Assembly: GCF_000612625.1 (NCBI RefSeq)
Contig: NZ_CCAS010000001.1
Coordinates: 1-64,000, forward strand
Source of the DNA: Neobacillus jeddahensis
Lineage (GTDB): Bacteria > Bacillota > Bacilli > Bacillales > Cytobacillaceae
Length of the DNA stretch: 64,000 nucleotides
Reading direction: 5' to 3'
The notes under the pieces were generated by a model. The model was given only the letters and a program-made list of their open reading frames with translations. It had not been told where the DNA came from and ran no database searches. Of this stretch, positions 8,487-16,032 are shown in pieces. The position numbers and the translations under genes were made by a program. Position 1 is the stretch's first letter, and each line of letters opens with the position of its first letter.

Positions 8487-8966
8487 ATGAATCAGGCTGC
8501 TCAGGTGTACTGGAAGGAATATTGGAAGGATAACGATCAAGATCAACCTCAGTCAGTCAGTCAGTTAGTGCATGGCAATTTGGGGCTGATTCTGATTACC
8601 TCGCACAGTTGGTAATAGATGGTATTGAAAACTGCCACATGCTCGGGATATATTTTTTATGAACATGAGAATGAACCCATCCCATCAACAAAAGATTGCA
8701 GTATTATTTTAAATAGCGACGATAAACCTGTTGCAATCATTAAGACGATGGAGGTTGAGCTGACTCCAATGAATCAAGTCAATGAAGAGTTTGTTGTTGC
8801 AGTAGGTGAAAGAGATAGGGCTTACCAATATTGGTGGGAAGCTCATGAAAAATTCTTTAGAGATGAGTTAAAAACAATCGGAGGTGATTTTTCGGAAGAT
8901 ATGCTCCTTGTTTGTTAACGCTTTGAGGTGATTGATGTGAAAAAGGGGTTAAAGATCCATTCATAA
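8487..8966 (+). pseudogene. ASCH-domain protein, broken by three lesions
   Basis: The pieces together read as an ASCH-domain protein: VSAWQFGADSDYLAQLV, then KTATCSGYIFYEHEN, then WWEAHEKFFRDEL and DMLLVC-RFEVIDVKKG. ASCH proteins bind RNA or act on modified nucleosides. Lesion 1: the frame shifts at four CAGT units (8550-8565), and adding one unit restores it. Lesion 2: one extra base near 8620 (ATTGAAAACT where ATTAAAACT would stay in frame). Lesion 3: TAA at 8916 where relatives have a Glu codon (GAA). The ATG at 8487 has GGAGGT upstream. The three hits argue for a true pseudogene rather than read error. Confidence 0.75.
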
Positions 8967-9078
8967 GCCATTGGGCGCATTCCTTTAGGAACGGTCTGAT
9001 TTTCCTTTGGCAATAATGTTAAGAGGTAAAATTATTAAAAAATAATCTTTGCTTATTCAATAATTGTGGCATTTCCTG

Positions 9079-9320
9079 ATGGCGGATCTGCGCCTTTTTA
9101 GAGAGTTATTTGAAGAAACTGGTAGTAATTTAACCCCCTTTGCGACTACTCAATAGATGATTCTGTTAAGATAACTTTGGGAAGGTTATATTTTGGGAGT
9201 ATAAAGGAGATTGGTCAATTGACTATTTCAGAAATTGATCAAGTAAAACTGTTTGATAGTTTTCCTGATAATCTTACTAATCCACAAATTCAACAATTAG
9301 GATGTGTAGGGGGGAGAAAT
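9079..9320 (+). pseudogene. Nudix hydrolase C-terminal remnant
   Basis: A frame near 9079-9150 carries the Nudix-box core RELFEETG, and a frameshift leads into CDYSIDDSVKITLGRLYFG and LFDSFPDNLTNPQIQQL, the usual tail of small Bacillus Nudix proteins. The N-terminal part, including the GX5E start of the box, is absent. The relic ends against the ribosome site of the kinase-like gene at 9321. Confidence 0.65.
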
Positions 9321-9818
9321 ATGGAGTCTAAGCTAATTATCATACGAGGTAACTCTAGGAGTGGAAAAACAACAACTGCGCAAAGTCTTCAAAATCATTT
9401 GGGGTATGGAACGCTCTTAGTTTCTCAGGATGTCGTTCGTCGTGAAATGTTGAAAGTTCACGATAGAGAAGGGAACCTTTCAATTGATTTGATTCGTCAA
9501 ATTGCAGAATATGGTAAAGATAAATGTGAATTTGTTATTGTGGAAGGAATTTTATATAAAAGTCGTTATGGTGAAATGCTGCATAACTTAATTCAGTTCT
9601 ATAACCAAAAGACAGATACATATTATTTTGATTTATCATTTGAGGAAACAGTAAAACGCCACAACAATAGTTCAAAAACAATGGAATTCGGGGAAGATTC
9701 TTTACGTGCTTGGTGGAATCCAAATGATTATCTTGGAGTGGGTGGAGAAACCATTTTGACAAATGATATGTCCCAGAACGATGTATTGAAACTGATATTA
9801 AATCAACTTCAAAAGTAA
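9321..9818 (+). CDS. P-loop kinase-like protein (AAA_33 type)
   Basis: 165 residues with Walker A GNSRSGKTTTAQSL near the N-terminus, a Walker B-like strand FVIVEGILY, and a helical lid with Arg residues. This is the layout of small nucleotide/antibiotic kinases of the zeta-toxin/chloramphenicol-phosphotransferase group. The ATG at 9321 has GGGGGGAG 5 bases upstream. The open frame reaches back to 9177, but that part is the Nudix relic. Substrate unknown; ATP-dependent phosphorylation is the family expectation. Confidence 0.8.
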   Translation: MESKLIIIRGNSRSGKTTTAQSLQNHLGYGTLLVSQDVVRREMLKVHDREGNLSIDLIRQIAEYGKDKCEFVIVEGILYKSRYGEMLHNLIQFYNQKTDTYYFDLSFEETVKRHNNSSKTMEFGEDSLRAWWNPNDYLGVGGETILTNDMSQNDVLKLILNQLQK

Positions 9819-9987
9819 TAATTTCGATTGAATTATTTGAATAAAATTGCAACAGTGAATAATATGTTAAAATGGGAATTAAAAAGGTGAGATGAGCTCC
9901 ATTTAATCATCTTAATAGTAGAGCTATTTTTATGAATTAATGAGAAGTCTTTGAAGCTTTACATTGCTTAATAAAGACTACGATTAT

Positions 9988-10031
9988 AGAATATACGTTC
10001 TGTTTTGATGAATGATGATATAATAAAAGAG
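9988..10031 (+). promoter_or_regulatory. LexA-like box overlapping promoter of Hol-Tox locus 2
   Basis: AGAATATACGTTCT (9988-10001) matches the Bacillus LexA consensus at 11 of 14 positions and shares GAATATACGTTC with locus 1. A perfect TATAAT lies at 10019-10024, 17 bases after CGTTCT, so the box again covers the -35 region. The weaker box predicts looser SOS control than at locus 1. Confidence 0.6.
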
Positions 10032-10093
10032 CAATAGAATAGGATTTCTCAAGGGTGGTCAGCACACTTCCAGCAGAAAGGAGGTGATGCTGC

Positions 10094-10177
10094 ATGACAG
10101 TATTTGAAACATTCATGATTACGATTGCTTTTGCAAGCCTAGTCGTAGCGATTCTGTCATTTAACCAGAAAAAATAA
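10094..10177 (+). CDS. Hol-Tox family small type I toxin, copy 2
   Basis: A 27-residue peptide opening MTVFETFMITIAFASLVVA, differing from copy 1 at a handful of positions and of equal length: one membrane helix and a basic tail. The ribosome site AGAAAGGAGGTGATG (10076-10090) is complementary to 14 consecutive bases of the 16S rRNA 3' end, so translation must be held off by RNA structure or antisense RNA. Leader bases 10048-10058 (CTCAAGGGTGG) are a perfect complement of 10179-10189 just past the stop. Confidence 0.75.
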   Translation: MTVFETFMITIAFASLVVAILSFNQKK

Positions 10178-10211
10178 TCCACCCTTGAGTTTACCAGACC
10201 GAGGTGGATTA
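10175..10211 (+). other. Post-stop hairpin of Hol-Tox locus 2
   Basis: TAATCCACC pairs with GGTGGATTA locally. Its left arm overlaps the 11 bases that can pair with the leader at 10048-10058. The same alternative exists at locus 1, and both folds are kept despite sequence drift. Confidence 0.55.
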
Positions 10212-10258
10212 CTTTCTGCTTCATGCTAATTCCCTTAGAGGGAACCTACTATTGCAAG

Positions 10259-10293
10259 GACCGTGTGGTGTACTAGCACCAGCGGTCTTTTTT
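10259..10293 (+). terminator. Terminator of Hol-Tox locus 2
   Basis: GACCG...TGGTGT pairs with GCACCA...CGGTC, followed by TTTTTT. It is in the same relative place as the terminator of locus 1. A CCCTTAGAGGG palindrome precedes it. Confidence 0.75.
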
Positions 10294-10385
10294 AATCTAT
10301 GCAGTTCTTTAGTAATATTATAACCAAAATGTTTAGAAAAGAAAACAGAATAGGAGCATATGATTTGATAATAGTACAGTCGTTA

Positions 10386-10431
10386 GTGCCAAGGACCTTC
10401 CAGATAGATGGGTGGTGCCTGGCACTTTTTT
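10386..10431. repeat. GTGCC/GGCAC palindromic repeat
   Basis: GTGCCAAGGACC pairs with GGTGCCTGGCAC at 10 of 12 positions and is followed by a T run. A half-element GGGGTCAGGCACC lies at about 10474, and GTGCCTGGCAC recurs at about 33286. It appears to be a dispersed, terminator-like repeat. The 220 bases from here to etfB hold only a weak AAGCC...GGCTTTTT leader hairpin (about 10569-10634). Confidence 0.45.
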
Positions 10432-10654
10432 CGTTTAATTATCAGTATTTTGTCATTTTTCGACTAGTGCGGTGGGGTCAGGCACCGATTAATTCGTGGG
10501 TTATTTGTCAGAAAACTCGCATGTAAGGACATCTCCCATAATAGAGTAGATATAGACGGGTGTAACAAGCCTTTTAGTTGTCAAACATCTGGAAAGTTTC
10601 GTATGGCGGTAATAAAGAAACCAGGGGCTTTTTAAGTTAGATGGGAGGGGTTTC

Positions 10655-11482
10655 ATGTTTCATATTGTAGCCTGTATCAAGCAAGTGCCTGACACGAAAA
10701 TTATTAAGATGAATCCAAAAACGAACACGATGGATCGGAGGACAGCGCCTGCGATTTTGAATCCGTATGATGCTCATGCAGTTGAAGAGGCTGTTCGTTT
10801 AAAACAACGATATGGTGGGACTGTATCGGTTGTCACGATGGGTCCACCTCCAGCGGTGTCCGCGATAAAGAAATGTATTGAAATAGGCGCGGATGAGGGG
10901 TATTTAATTACGGATCGCCGGTTTGCGGGTGCCGATACATTGGCAACGAGCTATGCCGTGACAAAGGCGATTGAAAAAATTGCAAAAACCAGACCCGTCG
11001 ATTTGATCATTTGCGGAAAAATGTCCATTGATGGAGATACCGGGCAAGTAGGACCCGGAATAGCTAGAAGGCTCGATATACCACCACTCACTTCTGTGAA
11101 CAAAGTCGTGGATATCAATCAAGAAGAAGGATATGTCGTTGTCCATCGCAAGCTGGAGGATGGATATGAAGTCGTCCAATCCACCTTGCCGTGTTTATTT
11201 TCCGTTGAAAAAACGATTAATGACGTGCCATATTCCCCGATGCCGAACATGCTCAAAGCTGCCAGATACAAACCACATATCTGGTCGGTTGATGACCTTG
11301 AAGATGTAGATATCAAGCAGCTTGGTTTAAAGGGATCACCAACCATTGTTTCCAAAGTATGGGCTCCACAAAAACCGGCAGGGGGAACATTCCTTGAAGG
11401 CAACCCAGCAGCACAAGTAGAGCAATTGCTTCAGATCCTGCTTGAAAAGAAGGAGCTGTTTGAAAGTAAGGAGGGAATGTAA
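10655..11482 (+). CDS. etfB: Electron transfer flavoprotein beta subunit
   Basis: 275 residues, beginning HIVACIKQVPDTKIIK as in EtfB/FixA. EtfB binds AMP (or a second FAD in bifurcating types) and, with EtfA, passes electrons from acyl-CoA or similar dehydrogenases. Residues 162-179 read V-x-x-R165-x2-E168-x3-E172 and end in LP179. This is close to a signature I recall for bifurcating (group 2) Etf, rather than the VxR-x2-D pattern of mitochondrial EtfB. It has ribosome site GGGAGGGG and is followed directly by etfA. No dehydrogenase gene is adjacent, so the partner is not revealed. Confidence 0.93.
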   Translation: MFHIVACIKQVPDTKIIKMNPKTNTMDRRTAPAILNPYDAHAVEEAVRLKQRYGGTVSVVTMGPPPAVSAIKKCIEIGADEGYLITDRRFAGADTLATSYAVTKAIEKIAKTRPVDLIICGKMSIDGDTGQVGPGIARRLDIPPLTSVNKVVDINQEEGYVVVHRKLEDGYEVVQSTLPCLFSVEKTINDVPYSPMPNMLKAARYKPHIWSVDDLEDVDIKQLGLKGSPTIVSKVWAPQKPAGGTFLEGNPAAQVEQLLQILLEKKELFESKEGM

Positions 11483-12505
11483 TTGGATTTTAACGATTAC
11501 AAAGGTGTTTGGGTCTTTATTGAACAAAAGGATGGAGAGGTTGCCTCTGTATCCCTTGAATTATTAGGTGCTGGTAGGAAATTAGCTGATAAACGAGGTG
11601 TGGAACTAGCGGGTATTCTTATCGGGGAACATGTTAAACCTTTAACAAAGACCGTGTTTGAATATGGAGCAGATATCGTGTATGTCTATGATCAACCTCT
11701 CTTTAAGCATTACCGGACTGAAACCTACATGAAGGCGCTGTTAGAGTGCAGTGATAAATATAAACCGGAAATTATTCTCTACGGGGCCACCTCAACAGGA
11801 AAAGACCTGGCAAGTGCAGTGGCCACCGATTTGCCGACAGGGTTGACGGCGGATACGACGGAACTGGATGTAGAAGAGGAAACGGGGTTACTCCTTGCGA
11901 GTAGGCCAGCGTTTGGCGGAAATATTATGGCGACCATTTTATGTAAAAAATACAGGCCGCAAATGGCGACCGTACGCGCTAAAGTCATGAAGGCGCTGCC
12001 CCCAGAGGTGGGGAGAATAGGCAAGGTCGTCGAAGAAACCGTCTCATTAAAGGAAGAAGATATCCGGACAAAAGTTTTGGAAATTGTAAAGGAAACGGTT
12101 AAGAAGGTCAGAATCGACGAAGCGGACATCGTTGTGGCTGGCGGAAAAGGATTAGGCAGCTACGAGGGTTTTCAGTTAATACACCATTTGGCTGAAACGC
12201 TTGGAGGAGCTGTTGGTGCGAGCAGGGATGTGGTGGAAGCGGGTTGGATTGACCACCCCCATCAAGTAGGGCAAACCGGTGTGACGGTAACGCCAAAGAT
12301 TTATTTTGCGATTGGGATTTCTGGGGCAATTCAACATATTGTGGGAATGAAAAATGCTGGTTTAATCATTGCCATTAATAAGGACAAAGAAGCTCCTATT
12401 TTTCAGAACTGTCATTATGGAATTGTTGGCGATGCATTTGAAATCGTTCCTGTCCTAATCGAACAGTTTAAACATGCACTTTCTAGTGACAAGGCGATGA
12501 AGTAA
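11483..12505 (+). CDS. etfA: Electron transfer flavoprotein alpha subunit
   Basis: 340 residues. The N-terminal domain pairs with EtfB. The C-terminal FAD domain (about 219-325) carries VAGGKGLG, GASRDVVEAGWIDHPHQVGQTG, YFAIGISGAIQH and AIN-KDKEAPIFQ, the canonical flavin-binding strings. It starts with TTG directly after the etfB stop codon, with AAGGAGGG about 8 bases upstream, so the two are translated together. Bases 12506-12775 after it hold no gene. Confidence 0.93.
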   Translation: MDFNDYKGVWVFIEQKDGEVASVSLELLGAGRKLADKRGVELAGILIGEHVKPLTKTVFEYGADIVYVYDQPLFKHYRTETYMKALLECSDKYKPEIILYGATSTGKDLASAVATDLPTGLTADTTELDVEEETGLLLASRPAFGGNIMATILCKKYRPQMATVRAKVMKALPPEVGRIGKVVEETVSLKEEDIRTKVLEIVKETVKKVRIDEADIVVAGGKGLGSYEGFQLIHHLAETLGGAVGASRDVVEAGWIDHPHQVGQTGVTVTPKIYFAIGISGAIQHIVGMKNAGLIIAINKDKEAPIFQNCHYGIVGDAFEIVPVLIEQFKHALSSDKAMK

Positions 12506-12775
12506 GTTAGTGCTGAATGATGACCATTATTCCACTCTCATTCGTGAGTGAATTGTTCCCAAGGCTTCTGCTAGCGTTTAGCCTTTCGGATTAACCATAT
12601 TTGTTTGACCTCCAAAGGCCTTAGAAATTTTCATTTAATCGCTAAACACTTTTTTCTTTACTTCACTAAGGAGTAAAGCTTTTTTTATGCTATAATTAGT
12701 ACCAGATAATAGCACTTACTAGTAGATTTTGGTCCTGTTAAGCAAAATAAATACGCCTAAACTGGAGATAATACA

Positions 12776-13957
12776 ATGTTTGCAAAAACCAAATTAAAAT
12801 CACAAAGTTTCTCTGCCTATTTTAAGTCACTCGGTATCAAGGAATGCCAAACCAAAGAGGACTTCTGGAAGCATGTAACCGTGGTCGATCCCTTCTTGGC
12901 TAAGGAACTCCAACCCATTATGGACCGCAAACTAAAAGGGAATATTTATGAAGTGAAAAACCGAACACTGCCCTTCAGTTTGGCAGTAGAATCATGGACG
13001 GTGAATTTCCATCAGGCCTTGCTCAACTGGGTCAATCAGCAAACTTATTTAAAGCCGAAACGGATTTTGGAAATTGGCTGTGATAATGGGTTGCTGGCTT
13101 GCAGGTACGCCACCATGTTCCCAGATGCCGAGATTGTAGGGATCGACCTGTGTGGAGATGGGATTCGATGTGCTCGGGAGTTGGCAATAAAGCAAGGACT
13201 GAACAACGTGAGTTTTTACCAAATGGATTTTATGGAGGTATCTGAGCACTTTTCCCTGAATTCTTTTGATTTAATCATTTCTGCACGGACCTTTCATGAG
13301 ATCATGGGGCCGATCATGATTTCAAACTATTGGTCACTTCTAGCGTACTTGAAGGAGAATCCAACCTATGGTGACAGTCGTTATTTAGAAATAGTCCATC
13401 GTTTGTTAACGGAGGATGGATTGTATCTCTCTTGTGAACAATTGAAAAATTCCGCAGATCTTGGAAGGTGGGCGAATGTGCTTCAGGAGGCGGGTCTCCA
13501 TATTCAATGGGATGACAGTGGTACGATCGAATACCATGAAATAGGAGTAGATAGGCTGTCTCCTGTGATTGTGGCCACAAAAAGGGAGACAAATCTCGAA
13601 ACCTTGGAAGGGATGGAACACCTTTATACGAAAGGTTACCCACTTGTATTTGAGGAGGGGCGGTCTTATAAAGGAGGGACAGCAGAATTTGCCTATCAAA
13701 GGCTGGGGGAGAAAACATTCGTCACAGGGATTCAATTGAAAGTGACGAACCATTGGCATGTGTTTCGACTTGAGCTTTGGGAGACAGATGGGTTTCTGCT
13801 TGTCTATAACTATGGAAATATGGGGTATCATGAATTGGATATTATACCTACCTGCGCATATGAAGAGGCACACCAGTTAATGGAGGAGGCGGTCGGTAAG
13901 TTCGGTCACCTTGGTCCGCTTGTTTGGTATGACAACCTGGATGAACGACCAGAGTAG
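12776..13957 (+). CDS. Class I SAM-dependent methyltransferase
   Basis: 393 residues. Motif I is RILEIGCDNGLL (97-107), motif II IVGIDLCG (about 119-126), then FYQMDFME and SFDLIISARTFHEI for later motifs. The Rossmann part sits mid-protein, with about 95 residues before and 200 after. The C-terminus has a separate beta-rich part (GKTFVTG-like to HLGPLVWYDNLDE). Substrate unknown. It is monocistronic; a TATAAT-like box lies near 12690. Confidence 0.8.
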   Translation: MFAKTKLKSQSFSAYFKSLGIKECQTKEDFWKHVTVVDPFLAKELQPIMDRKLKGNIYEVKNRTLPFSLAVESWTVNFHQALLNWVNQQTYLKPKRILEIGCDNGLLACRYATMFPDAEIVGIDLCGDGIRCARELAIKQGLNNVSFYQMDFMEVSEHFSLNSFDLIISARTFHEIMGPIMISNYWSLLAYLKENPTYGDSRYLEIVHRLLTEDGLYLSCEQLKNSADLGRWANVLQEAGLHIQWDDSGTIEYHEIGVDRLSPVIVATKRETNLETLEGMEHLYTKGYPLVFEEGRSYKGGTAEFAYQRLGEKTFVTGIQLKVTNHWHVFRLELWETDGFLLVYNYGNMGYHELDIIPTCAYEEAHQLMEEAVGKFGHLGPLVWYDNLDERPE

Positions 13958-13992
13958 TTCAAAAAAACATTTTTATCAAAAAGCAGTGTAAA

Positions 13993-14017
13993 ACCCCTAG
14001 CTTTAGATATGGGGATA
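13993..14017. repeat. IS200/IS605-like terminal hairpin remnant
   Basis: ACCCC-TAGCTTTAGATAT-GGGGAT is very like the hairpin found at the right ends of Firmicute IS200/IS605 (tnpB) elements as I remember them. No tnpA or tnpB frame is nearby. It may be the footprint of a lost element. Confidence 0.3.
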
Positions 14018-14134
14018 TAAGCTGTATTTTTGTTTTTCTTTTTCAATATGTTCAAGTGATCCCACTATACTTTTTAGTATTATCTGATATAATTAACATT
14101 CGGAACATTTGTTCTATCTAAAAGGGAGGCTACT

Positions 14135-14227
14135 ATGAATAAAGTAATACTTAGAGATATCAAATCTGGTGATCTACCTGTATTCTTTGAACATCAGAAA
14201 GATGACATTGCCTTTTTCGTTGCGTAA
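14135..14227 (+). pseudogene. GNAT acetyltransferase N-terminal stub
   Basis: After a good ribosome site (AAAGGGAGG) the frame reads MNKVILRDIKSGDLPVFFEH, the usual start of a small GNAT N-acetyltransferase, but stops after 30 codons. No acetyl-CoA site follows in any frame. It is a truncated relic. Confidence 0.6.
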
Positions 14228-14351
14228 GTTTGTGAAGTATGAACTTAAAGTAACAAGGGGCTTTAATGAAAGCAGAATTAATTGGTTTTAAGGTTCAGAT
14301 CATGTTTTCGTTATTCAATTTTAGGGCGGACTTCTGTAACATATGCAATAA

Positions 14352-14398
14352 TTAGGTTGCACTTTCGTTTCAATATGTGCTACATTTAGGTTGCACTT
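14352..14398 (+). promoter_or_regulatory. Promoter and ArsR-type operator repeats
   Basis: The 13-mer TTAGGTTGCACTT occurs twice as a direct repeat (14352-14364 and 14386-14398). TTGCAC in the first copy is a good -35 box, and TACATT (14381-14386), 17 bases on, a fair -10. The second copy covers the expected start of transcription. This is a natural operator for the ArsR protein encoded two genes on, giving autorepression. Confidence 0.6.
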
Positions 14399-14417
14399 GT
14401 GAAAAGGAGGAGTCGTA

Positions 14418-14849
14418 ATGGATCATGATCGAATTAAAAGAGAGATCTTTATTAATGCACCTATCCAAACGGTATGGGAGTTAATTAGCCAGCCGGCATG
14501 GTGGGTGGGTGATGCACCCGGTCCAGATAAGGTACAGGTAGATGGATCACGTGTGGTAGCGGATACGAAGTACGGACAATTCCCGGTGTTGATTGAACAA
14601 TCAGAACCGCCAAACTACCTAGCGTGTCGGTGGGCAAGTTCATTTGCTGGAGTGGAACCGAAAGAAGGAAACTCTACCCTCGTCGAGTTTATGTTGACTT
14701 CAACAGATGGGGGAACTTTACTTCAAGTAGTTGAAAGTGGCTTTTCGCACCTAGCAGTATCCGAACAAGAGCAAAGAAAGTTCTTTAAAGGGAATGTCCA
14801 TGGCTGGGAGATGCAAACAGAAGTATTGCGGAAGCGTGCTGAGGCATAA
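14418..14849 (+). CDS. SRPBCC (AHSA1-like) domain protein
   Basis: 143 residues with the START/SRPBCC opening REIFINAPIQTVWELISQPAWWVGD, a central strand region and a long C-terminal helix (GNVHGWEMQTEVLRKRAE). The fold has a hydrophobic cavity for a small ligand. AHSA1-like proteins are very often paired with an ArsR repressor, as here, which suggests the pair senses or handles a small molecule. Ribosome site AAAAGGAGG. Confidence 0.85.
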   Translation: MDHDRIKREIFINAPIQTVWELISQPAWWVGDAPGPDKVQVDGSRVVADTKYGQFPVLIEQSEPPNYLACRWASSFAGVEPKEGNSTLVEFMLTSTDGGTLLQVVESGFSHLAVSEQEQRKFFKGNVHGWEMQTEVLRKRAEA

Positions 14850-15179
14850 TTGGTAACTACAGATAGTAGTCATTTCGAAAATATCTTGATCGCCTTAGCA
14901 GACCCCACACGCCGACAGTTACTTGACCTAATCGCTCTAAGAGGACAAGCTACAGCAACAACATTAGCAACTACTGTAACTGTATCTCGTCAGGCAGTTG
15001 TTAAACATCTAACAATCCTAAAAGATGCTAGGTTAGTATCCAGTAATCGTGTTGGGCGGGAAGTAAGATATCAGGTGTGTCCTCAACAACTGTCATCCAC
15101 AGCAGAGTGGATGGCAAATCTAGCTGCGGATTGGGATAGAAAGTTAGAATGGATTAAGCGCATAGCAGAAGAAAAATAA
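14850..15179 (+). CDS. ArsR-family winged-helix repressor
   Basis: 109 residues: LADPTRRQLLDLIALRG, then recognition helix TVSRQAVVKHLTILKDARLV and wing VGREVRYQVCPQQL. It starts at TTG directly after the stop codon of the SRPBCC gene, so it is translationally coupled. No metal-binding Cys cluster is visible, so it is unlikely to be a metal sensor. It probably binds the direct repeats at 14352-14398. Confidence 0.88.
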   Translation: MVTTDSSHFENILIALADPTRRQLLDLIALRGQATATTLATTVTVSRQAVVKHLTILKDARLVSSNRVGREVRYQVCPQQLSSTAEWMANLAADWDRKLEWIKRIAEEK

Positions 15180-15196
15180 CTTATATGAAATGGAAG

Positions 15197-15235
15197 AAGA
15201 GTTGATGCATGTTAAAATGCACCAACTCTTTTTTA
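15197..15235 (+). terminator. Terminator of the SRPBCC-arsR operon (repeat family)
   Basis: AAGAGTTG...CAACTCTT with an inner TGCAT/ATGCA pair and T run. The core GTTGATGCATGTTAAAATGC recurs nearly exactly in the terminator of the type III restriction locus at 50200 (24 of 26 bases), so this is also a dispersed repeat. Confidence 0.85.
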
Positions 15236-15259
15236 TCTCCTATTCATTTTCTCCATTTT

Positions 15260-15392
15260 TAACCTTAAGAATAAGAACGAAATTTTAGGATCAATCGCTG
15301 AAAAGTACAATAAATCCGTGGCTCAGGTGGCTTTACGTTGGCTGACACAAAGATTTGAAAGTCAAACAGCATACCATTCCTCAATTAAATAG
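15260..15392 (+). pseudogene. Aldo/keto reductase C-terminal remnant
   Basis: The frame reads GSIAEKYNKSVAQVALRWL followed by TQR, a hallmark of the C-terminal third of aldo/keto reductases, then runs into unrelated residues and stops. There is no start, no catalytic Tyr or Lys. It is a relic unrelated in position to the fragment at 18005. Confidence 0.65.
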
Positions 15393-15567
15393 AATATTAG
15401 TTTATCAATCAGGCAATTATTTATTACAACATCCAAAAGATTATTTACGTTTGGAAATAAATAACTTAGAATTACTGTATAAACCTGTCTAATTCCATTG
15501 CAAATTTTAATGAGGGTCCGCTTAGTACAGTTCTTTTTTAGTTCCACTTGTGGCTATTCTAAAAGGA

Positions 15568-15617
15568 AAACAAACCTTAGGGAACCAACCTGCCAGATGG
15601 TTCCCTAAGGTTTGTTT
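15568..15617. repeat. 20-base-pair perfect inverted repeat
   Basis: AAACAAACCTTAGGGAACCA and its exact complement flank a 10-base spacer. The stem is unusually long and perfect and has no strong T run on either side. It lies downstream of the minus-strand gene at 15712, so it may act as its terminator, or be a mobile-element footprint. Confidence 0.6.
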
Positions 15618-15711
15618 AAATAGGCCAGATGACTAACTTTGATTGGCGCCTAGTGTTCCTAAAAGCCTTGCAAAACACAGGCTCATAAAACAATGGCTCA
15701 AGTCAGTCTTT

Positions 15712-16032
15712 CTATAATGTAATTTCGATACCGTTTTCTATATAGAGTGTGTTTTGTAATCCGGTTTGGTTTACTAGATATTCAGAGATTTTTTTTGCGG
15801 CCCTTTTGATCATCACGCTTAGAGTTATGTTGTCAAACACACGTGCGTAGCAGCGGATGATTAATGTATTATTTTCTTTAAATAGATGAAAATAGACTGT
15901 TTCTTTATGCGGTTTCGAAAAACAGTGGATAAATAGATATTCATCTGTTGGTTCAAGTCCTCGTATCAACAGTTCTTTTTGAATTATTCGTTTTATTTCT
16001 GTGATTTGTCTTTCTGATAAAGTTATTCTCAT
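15712..16032 (-). CDS. Hypothetical protein
   Basis: 106 residues, mixed charge, with an N-terminal helix (MRITLSERQITEIKRIIQ) and strand-rich middle (ETVYFHLFKENNTLIIRCYAR). A GGTGA lies 7 bases before the ATG. No family recognised and no catalytic motif. The composition is protein-like and the gene lies alone on the minus strand. Confidence 0.55.
   Translation of the reverse strand: MRITLSERQITEIKRIIQKELLIRGLEPTDEYLFIHCFSKPHKETVYFHLFKENNTLIIRCYARVFDNITLSVMIKRAAKKISEYLVNQTGLQNTLYIENGIEITL

Noticed and set aside
10299-10526. Plus-strand 75-codon frame after Hol-Tox locus 2
   Set aside because: It starts in the terminator tail and runs through the GTGCC/GGCAC repeat; no ribosome site; composition not protein-like.
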